From assembly GCA_021203685.1 (NCBI GenBank), contig JAJQAS010000176.1:1-9822 (forward strand): 9,822 nucleotides of DNA, read 5' to 3'. Of the stretch, positions 5,680-9,822 are shown in pieces. The first letter of the stretch is position 1. Each line of letters opens with the position of its first letter. A program made the position numbers and the translations under genes. This stretch comes from Clostridiales bacterium (GTDB taxonomy: Bacteria > Bacillota > Clostridia > Oscillospirales > Oscillospiraceae). The notes under the pieces were generated by a model that was given only the letters and a program-made list of their open reading frames with translations, was not told the origin of the DNA and did not search any database.

Positions 5680-6257
5680 TCCATTCCCTCCCATTCGTAG
5701 CCGTCCTCCTCCAGGCCGAACTGCCGCAGCATCCGCTGCACGGCGTACCGGGTGCAGTCCTCCAGGGAGGCGGGGTGGTTGTAATAGGTCAGCATGGGGG
5801 GCAGGATGCGCACCCCCAGTTTGCTCAGTTCGTACAGGTTGCGCAGGTGGACGGTACTCAGGGGGGACTCCCGGGCCGCCAGCACCATCTTTCGCCCCTC
5901 TTTCAGGGTGACGTCCGCCGCCCGGAGCAGCAGACTGTCGCTGTAGCCGGAGAGGATGCCCGCCGCCGTCTTCATGGAGCAGGGCACCACGATCATGCCC
6001 ATGGTGCGGAAGCTGCCGGAGGCGGGCCGCGCCCCGATCTGGCGGTTGTCGTAGCATACGTCGGCCAGGGCGTTCAGCTCCGCCAGAGTGACATCAGTTT
6101 CCTGGGCCAGGGTCAGCTCCGCCCCCCGGCTGACAATGAGATGGGTCTCGATGTCCTGCCGGGTTCGCAGCTGCCGCAGCAGCTCCACCGTCAGCGGTGC
6201 GCCGGAGGCCCCGCTCATGCCCACCAGCAGCCGCCGCTTTTTTAGATGTTCCTCCAT
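5676..6257 (-). CDS. lpdB: UbiX/LpdB-type flavin prenyltransferase
   Basis: 193 residues, usual for UbiX. It joins a dimethylallyl group from its phosphate to reduced FMN to make prenylated FMN, the cofactor of UbiD enzymes, in the cytoplasm. Seen: the FMN-binding GMSGASGA (13-20), SGSFRTMGMIVVPCSMKTAA (80-99), RAADVTLKEGRKMVLAARES (112-131), and LTYYNHP (156-162). Lys119, Arg129, Glu130, Tyr159 and Arg175 fall where the prenyl-phosphate and catalytic residues lie in characterised UbiX proteins (my alignment by eye). Start ATG 6257 has AGGTGG seven bases upstream. The C-terminus extends past the core (GLEEDGYEWEGME) and overlaps the LpdD-like start. The order UbiX then LpdD points to LpdB of the gallate decarboxylase set, not to ubiquinone synthesis, which these bacteria lack. 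Confidence 0.93.
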   Translation of the reverse strand: MEEHLKKRRLLVGMSGASGAPLTVELLRQLRTRQDIETHLIVSRGAELTLAQETDVTLAELNALADVCYDNRQIGARPASGSFRTMGMIVVPCSMKTAAGILSGYSDSLLLRAADVTLKEGRKMVLAARESPLSTVHLRNLYELSKLGVRILPPMLTYYNHPASLEDCTRYAVQRMLRQFGLEEDGYEWEGME

Positions 6258-6286
6258 TGGATGTCCACCTCTATCTTTGTTGCGTG

Positions 6287-6314
6287 ATTAGTGGTTAGTG
6301 ATTAGTGGGTAGTG
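6287..6314. repeat. Four tandem TTAGTG-type heptamers upstream of lpdB
   Basis: ATTAGTG, GTTAGTG, ATTAGTG and GGTAGTG follow one another at 6287-6314, about 30 bases before the lpdB start codon. Each unit is seven bases. It may be the end of the MITE-like element beside it or a simple slippage-prone repeat. Confidence 0.55.
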
Positions 6315-6372
6315 CATTTTTTTGCTTTGTGACTATCCCTTTGATTCAGCTTTCTCTATTATCCGGTCGGGA

Positions 6373-6599
6373 AACCCCTCCGTCACGGCTTACGCCGTGC
6401 CACCTCCCCTTTCAGGGGAGGCGAGAGGGGTGGTCGGCTGCGAAAGGATAGTTGTTAAAGGGAAAAGTACTCTATTGAGGCAATTCCGTTACAGAATTTG
6501 CTCTCTTTGAGTAAAATGGCAAAAACCAACCAACAAGCAGTTGCCCCCTTGCCTCCCCTGAAAGGGGAGGGGGACCATGCGAAGCATGGTGGAGGGGTT
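6373..6599. repeat. Inverted pair of MITE-like palindromic repeats
   Basis: Arm one (6373-6432) reads AACCCCTCC, then hairpin CACGGC-TTAC-GCCGTG (6384-6399), then hairpin CCTCCCCT-TTC-AGGGGAGG (6403-6421). Arm two (6544-6599) is a diverged copy in the opposite orientation: CCTCCCCT-GAA-AGGGGAGG, ACCATGC-GAA-GCATGGT, GGAGGGGTT. About 110 bases lie between them. I recall similar double-hairpin repeats scattered through Oscillospiraceae genomes. The 402-base gap 6258-6659 between the decarboxylase and lpdB holds this pair and the heptamers; no gene or clear promoter is seen there. Confidence 0.7.
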
Positions 6600-6659
6600 T
6601 TACACGGCTGAGCAAAACGCAATGCAATCGACAAGCACTTACCAAGCTAACAGCTCCAC

Positions 6660-8636
6660 TCACCCATTCATCCACTGGGTATAATCCACCTCCATGAACT
6701 TGGCCCGCTCAAAGTTCTTTTTCAGCCGGAAGGGAACGGTGCAGTCGAAGACCAGCTTGCAGCTGACGCCCACATCGGGAATGAGGACGGAGTAGTCGTG
6801 GTTGGCGCTGGGGTCCAGAGGGTGGCAGCGGACGCCGGGGATGGTGATGATGTCCCGGTCGCCCTGGAAGCGGGTGTTCATGGCCCAGAGCACGTCGCTG
6901 GTGTCGAAAATGTCCACGTCCTCGTCCACCAGAATGACGTGTTTCAGTTCAGAGAAGGCGGCGAAAGCCAGCAGAGCCGCCTGCCGCTGTTTGCCCTCGT
7001 CGGTGTGGACCTTTTTGACGCACTGGAGGATGATCATATACTTGCCGCCGCCGGAGGGATGGGCGTAAGCGTTCTTGACGAAGCCGGGCAGCGCCCGCTC
7101 CAGCATGGTCAGGATGCTGGCCTCGGTGGGGATGCCCGCCAGGTTGACGTGCTCCTCGGAGGGGCCGATGACGCTCTGCATGATGGGGTGCTTCCGGTGG
7201 GTGACGGCCTTGACCTTGAGCAGCCAGCACTCATCGGAGGCGTGGCCGTTGTAGCCGGGGAACTCGGGCATGGCGTAGCCGGTGTGGGTGTTCTGGTCCT
7301 CCACTACCCGCACGCCGGGGATGATCTCGCCCTCAATGACGTATTCCGCGTTGGAGATGGCGTTTTCCTCCACGGTCAGGCACTTGTGCAGCACCACGGG
7401 CTTTTGCCGCAGGGCGCCTGCCACCGCCAGCTCGTCATAGCCCAGGGGAGTGGTAGGCGGCTCGAAGCAGGCCCCCACCTCGATGGCCGGGTCCACGCCG
7501 ATGGAGACGGAGATGGGCAAGGGCTGGTTCAGCTCGGTGGCCCGCTCCGCCATGGCGCCGATGTGGCGGGAGCCGGGCTGGAGGAAGATGGAAAGCTCGT
7601 CCCGGCTCTGGATGCACATCCGGTGGATGGTGATGTTGCTCTTGCCGGTGTCCGGGTGGGTGGCGTAGCACATGCCCATGGTGATATAGGGGCCGGCGTC
7701 CTGCTCGGTGTTGGTGGGGGCAGGGATGAGCTTAAAGAGGTCAAAGTCCGGGTCGGTGGCCAGGTGCACCACCTCCTGGCAGGGGGCGGGCAGGTTGGAG
7801 ACCACCGGGGGCACCGGATTGGCCACGCAGTCCATCAGCAGACGGCCCAGTTCCTCCTTCTTGCAGCCCAGCAGGGTGGCGACCCGCTCCCGGCTGGCCA
7901 GCAGACCGATGAGCACGCTGGAATCGGGGTGGCCCTTGACGTTGTGGAACAGCATGGCGGGGCCGTTGGAGCGGGTGGGCCGCATGACGGTGCCGCCCGC
8001 GCCCACGTAACGGTAGACGCCGGACAGCTGGGCGCTGGGGTCTACCTCGGTGGTAGTCTCGATGAGCTGGTTGGCGTCGCCCCGGAGCATGGACAGGGCG
8101 GAGCGCAGGCTGTTCACCTGGCGGCGCTGGAAGCTGCCTCGCTGCACCTGCATCAGAGGGGTCCCGGCGGAAACCGTCCCCTGCTCCAGCAGGGTGGGGG
8201 AGCCGATGTAGGTGGTGTTGGTCACGACCAGGGCCACCACGTCGCAACACCCGGCCTCCCGGATGGCGGCGAGGTTGAAATCCATCAGGGGATCGCCCAG
8301 TTTGATCTCCTGGCCCTGCTCCACCCGCACGTCGAAGCCCAGGCCCTTCATCTTCAAGGTGTCGATGCCGATGTGGATGAGCAGCTCCAGCCCGTCCCAG
8401 CTGCTCAGGGACATGGCGGAGCGGTTGTCGGAGATCCAGACCACGCTGCCGTCAAAGGGGGCGCAGATGACCTCCTCCGTTGGCTCGATGCCGCAGCCGT
8501 CGCCCAGCACCCCCTCGCTGAAGGAGGGATCGGGCATCCGCTCCTGGGGGACCACCTGCCCCGCTACCGGGGCGCAGATGACCATCGAGTTGTTTTCCTG
8601 TGCTTTTTTCCCATAGAGCTCTTCCATAAAGTCCAT
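6660..8636 (-). CDS. lpdC: PTS EIIA (glucose-type) domain fused to an LpdC-type UbiD decarboxylase
   Basis: 658 residues in one uninterrupted frame; ATG 8636 has AAGGAG eight bases upstream. Residues about 18-165 are a full glucose-type EIIA: ICAPVAGQVV (20-29), MPDPSF (34-39), GDGCGIEPT (45-53), APFDGSV (59-65), LLIHIGIDTLKMKGLGF (85-101), VVTN (137-140). His88 is the phospho-acceptor; the second histidine position is Ser73. Residues about 172-658 are a full-length UbiD enzyme of the gallate/protocatechuate type: SNITIHRM (333-340), GSRHIG (355-360), GYDELAVAGAL (399-409), NAEYVIEGEI (429-438), NTHTGYAMPEFPGY (449-462), GPSEEHVNLAGIPTEASIL (491-509). By eye, Asn334, His358 and Glu402 match the metal ligands, Arg339 and Glu458 the catalytic pair. 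It performs prenyl-FMN-dependent decarboxylation; the substrate is unproven. Fusion to EIIA suggests control by the PTS. Confidence 0.93.
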   Translation of the reverse strand: MDFMEELYGKKAQENNSMVICAPVAGQVVPQERMPDPSFSEGVLGDGCGIEPTEEVICAPFDGSVVWISDNRSAMSLSSWDGLELLIHIGIDTLKMKGLGFDVRVEQGQEIKLGDPLMDFNLAAIREAGCCDVVALVVTNTTYIGSPTLLEQGTVSAGTPLMQVQRGSFQRRQVNSLRSALSMLRGDANQLIETTTEVDPSAQLSGVYRYVGAGGTVMRPTRSNGPAMLFHNVKGHPDSSVLIGLLASRERVATLLGCKKEELGRLLMDCVANPVPPVVSNLPAPCQEVVHLATDPDFDLFKLIPAPTNTEQDAGPYITMGMCYATHPDTGKSNITIHRMCIQSRDELSIFLQPGSRHIGAMAERATELNQPLPISVSIGVDPAIEVGACFEPPTTPLGYDELAVAGALRQKPVVLHKCLTVEENAISNAEYVIEGEIIPGVRVVEDQNTHTGYAMPEFPGYNGHASDECWLLKVKAVTHRKHPIMQSVIGPSEEHVNLAGIPTEASILTMLERALPGFVKNAYAHPSGGGKYMIILQCVKKVHTDEGKQRQAALLAFAAFSELKHVILVDEDVDIFDTSDVLWAMNTRFQGDRDIITIPGVRCHPLDPSANHDYSVLIPDVGVSCKLVFDCTVPFRLKKNFERAKFMEVDYTQWMNG

Positions 8637-8655
8637 AACAAATACTCCTTATGAG

Positions 8656-8694
8656 AGGCCATCCGGCCCCCGCAAAAGGGGGACCGGGACAGCG
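8656..8694 (-). repeat. Hairpin repeat, variant copy C, between the MBL and decarboxylase genes
   Basis: Shares the outer motif of copies A and B: GC, CA, TCCGG ... CCGGGA, CA, GC, but has an added CCCCC/GGGGG stem (8667-8671 with 8678-8682) and loop GCAAAA. There is no T-run after it on the minus strand; it sits between the MBL stop (8720) and the ribosome site of the decarboxylase. It may allow read-through, or stabilise or process the message. Confidence 0.5.
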
Positions 8695-8719
8695 AATTTA
8701 GTAAGGGGATATGCCGGGG

Positions 8720-9568
8720 TCAGGCGCGGCAGAGACTGCCGTCCTCCCAGACCTGCTCCTTGACGTAGACGATGTTGCCGCAGCCGCCGTCCACACGGCC
8801 GTTGGGGCCCATGGCCTTGGCGATGAGGCCGGGGTTGCCCCGGAACTCCATGGGCACGTCGTCCGTCCGTCCGGCCTTGATGTCCTCGCAGAGCTGGATG
8901 TTGCCGTCGATGATGCCCAGGGGCAGCTCGCCGTCGCCGTGGGAGGCCAGCAGCCGGTCATACTTGCCCGCCACCTGCTCCTTCATGCGTTTCAGGCTCT
9001 CCTCGTAGTGCTCGATGGAGAGGGAATAGCTCTCCTGGAGGAAGGTGAAGCCGTTGCAGGCGTCGCCCAGCAGCAGGATGCGGGCCTCTTTCATCAGCAT
9101 GACCACGGAGCCTTTGGTGTGGCCCGGGCAGTCGTAGATCTCGATGGTCTCGCCGCCCAGGTCGAAGCTGTCGCCGCCCTTCAAATCCTTGTAGTAGGAG
9201 AAGGGGATGGTGGGGACGTAGTCCTCCTCGGCGATGACCACGCCCTCGTCGGCCAGGCCCATGCCCTCGTGGCGGAACTTGTAGTCCCCGTGGGGGCCGT
9301 AGATGTATTCGTCCACGCTGTTCAGGTACAGGTCGCAGTCGGTGAACTCGCCGCTGCCCATGGCGTGGTCGGTATGGCCGTGGGTCAGCAGGACGATGAG
9401 GGGCTTGTTGGTCAGATCCTTCACCACGTCCCGCAGGGAGCCGAAGCCGCTGCCGTTGTCGATGAGGGCGGCGCGGTCGTCCCCCTCTACCAGGTAGCAC
9501 AGCTCGGTGCAGACGGCGTAGATGCGGGTGATTCTGTCAGTTACTTTTTCTGTCCGAAAGGGTACCAT
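8720..9568 (-). CDS. MBL-fold metallohydrolase
   Basis: 282 residues from ATG 9568, chosen over the longer frame from 9664 because GGAGG lies eight bases upstream of it, and because the extra 32 residues would be read through a strong hairpin leader and look non-protein-like. All metal-binding signatures of the metallo-beta-lactamase fold are present: THGHTDH (His63, His65, Asp67, His68), PGHTKGS (His150), GDA (Asp169) and SHGDG (His210), so a two-metal hydrolase site is expected. The superfamily includes thioesterases, lactonases, glyoxalase II and phosphodiesterases; the sequence alone does not pick one. No signal peptide, so cytoplasmic. It is 83 bases upstream of the decarboxylase on the same strand and may be co-transcribed; a role on an ester, thioester or lactone precursor of the aromatic acid is only a guess. 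Confidence 0.88.
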   Translation of the reverse strand: MVPFRTEKVTDRITRIYAVCTELCYLVEGDDRAALIDNGSGFGSLRDVVKDLTNKPLIVLLTHGHTDHAMGSGEFTDCDLYLNSVDEYIYGPHGDYKFRHEGMGLADEGVVIAEEDYVPTIPFSYYKDLKGGDSFDLGGETIEIYDCPGHTKGSVVMLMKEARILLLGDACNGFTFLQESYSLSIEHYEESLKRMKEQVAGKYDRLLASHGDGELPLGIIDGNIQLCEDIKAGRTDDVPMEFRGNPGLIAKAMGPNGRVDGGCGNIVYVKEQVWEDGSLCRA

Positions 9569-9739
9569 AATATAAACCTCCAAATTCGCCGCGGGACGCG
9601 GCGTTGATGATAGCCGGAACCCCTCCCCAGGATGCCTGAAATTGCCGTGCCGCGACTGCGGCACGGCAATCCCAAGAAAGAAAAGGGGGAGAGATAAGAA
9701 AGGGATCTGGCAAATGAAAGGGTCTGTCCTAAAAGAATC
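9569..9739 (-). promoter_or_regulatory. Leader region of the MBL gene with two perfect hairpins
   Basis: This gap holds ATTGCCGTGCCGC (9641-9653) / GCGGCACGGCAAT (9658-9670), a perfect 13-pair stem with loop GACT, and CGCCGCG (9587-9593) / CGCGGCG (9597-9603), a perfect 7-pair stem just before the ribosome site. The first may end the upstream hydrolase transcript, but only ATTTC follows it on the minus strand, so it is a weak terminator. I see no convincing -35/-10 pair. Confidence 0.5.
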
Positions 9740-9822
9740 TTACAGGTGCTCTTTCAGGAAGTTGTCGACGATGTCCAGCACGGTGTCGCTGTCAAAGCCC
9801 AGGCAGCCGTGGTTGGCGTCGT
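9740..9822 (-). CDS. Probable alpha/beta hydrolase, C-terminal end only (partial)
   Basis: The frame enters from the right edge and ends at TAA (9742-9740). The visible 26 residues begin DANHGCLGFDSD and end VDNFLKEHL. A His-Gly pair about twenty residues before the end, followed by a helix with a DxxxxFLKxHL pattern, is the usual ending of alpha/beta hydrolases, where the histidine completes the catalytic triad. Members include esterases and dienelactone hydrolases. Esterases such as tannase release gallate, so an ester-cleaving role ahead of a gallate-type decarboxylase would make sense, but the visible part cannot show it. Most of the protein is outside the window. Confidence 0.6.
   Translation of the reverse strand, partial: DANHGCLGFDSDTVLDIVDNFLKEHL

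Noticed and set aside
6798..8654. Plus-strand frame of 618 codons
   Set aside because: It is antisense to the EIIA-UbiD gene, low-complexity in Gly/Val/His, with no ribosome site; the minus-strand frame has clear domains.
8711..9607. Plus-strand frame of 298 codons
   Set aside because: It mirrors the MBL gene; the minus strand has all the metal-binding motifs.
9569..9664. N-terminal extension of the MBL protein to 314 residues
   Set aside because: The extra part is read across a strong hairpin leader and lacks a ribosome site, while ATG 9568 has GGAGG at good spacing.

Overview
The window looks like a GC-rich gut Firmicute of the Clostridia (Oscillospiraceae-like). This is inferred from base composition, the style of the intergenic repeats and the mix of genes; no marker gene proves it. 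It holds two unrelated regions joined at about position 2748-2792, where a tRNA 3' fragment marks the edge of an integrated element.

Left part (1-2792), plus strand: the end of a mobile element (ICE, IME or prophage-like). It has the last codons of an unidentified gene, a small hypothetical protein, a DUF6291/DnaD-like replication protein, a two-segment membrane peptide, and a membrane protein carrying a coiled coil and a C-terminal helix-turn-helix. Directly after the last stop codon lies an array of ten CGTTCC motifs spaced by about one helical turn, then a strong terminator, then short direct repeats of the kind integrases use, and finally the 3' half of a tRNA-Thr(CGU) gene, taken as the distal attachment site. 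The intact tRNA should lie at the other end of the element, outside the window.

Junction (2793-3606): the old tRNA terminator, unassigned structured-looking DNA, and a decayed fibronectin type III (surface protein) fragment.

Right part (3607-9822), minus strand: chromosomal-looking metabolic genes. In transcription order (right to left) these are the tail of an alpha/beta hydrolase, an MBL-fold metallohydrolase, an LpdC-type UbiD decarboxylase, an LpdB/UbiX flavin prenyltransferase overlapping an LpdD-like protein, and an SLC13/DASS anion transporter. UbiX makes prenylated FMN, LpdD is thought to help its handling, and the UbiD enzyme uses it for non-oxidative (de)carboxylation, probably of a hydroxylated aromatic acid such as gallate or protocatechuate. 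The transporter may carry the acid.

The most striking point is that the UbiD enzyme is preceded, in one continuous reading frame, by a complete glucose-type PTS EIIA domain. That domain keeps the phospho-acceptor histidine (His88), but the second histidine of the pair is Ser73. This suggests a decarboxylase whose activity or partners are set by PEP-dependent phosphorylation. Related hairpin repeats lie behind three of the minus-strand genes, and an inverted pair of MITE-like repeats separates the decarboxylase from the UbiX gene.
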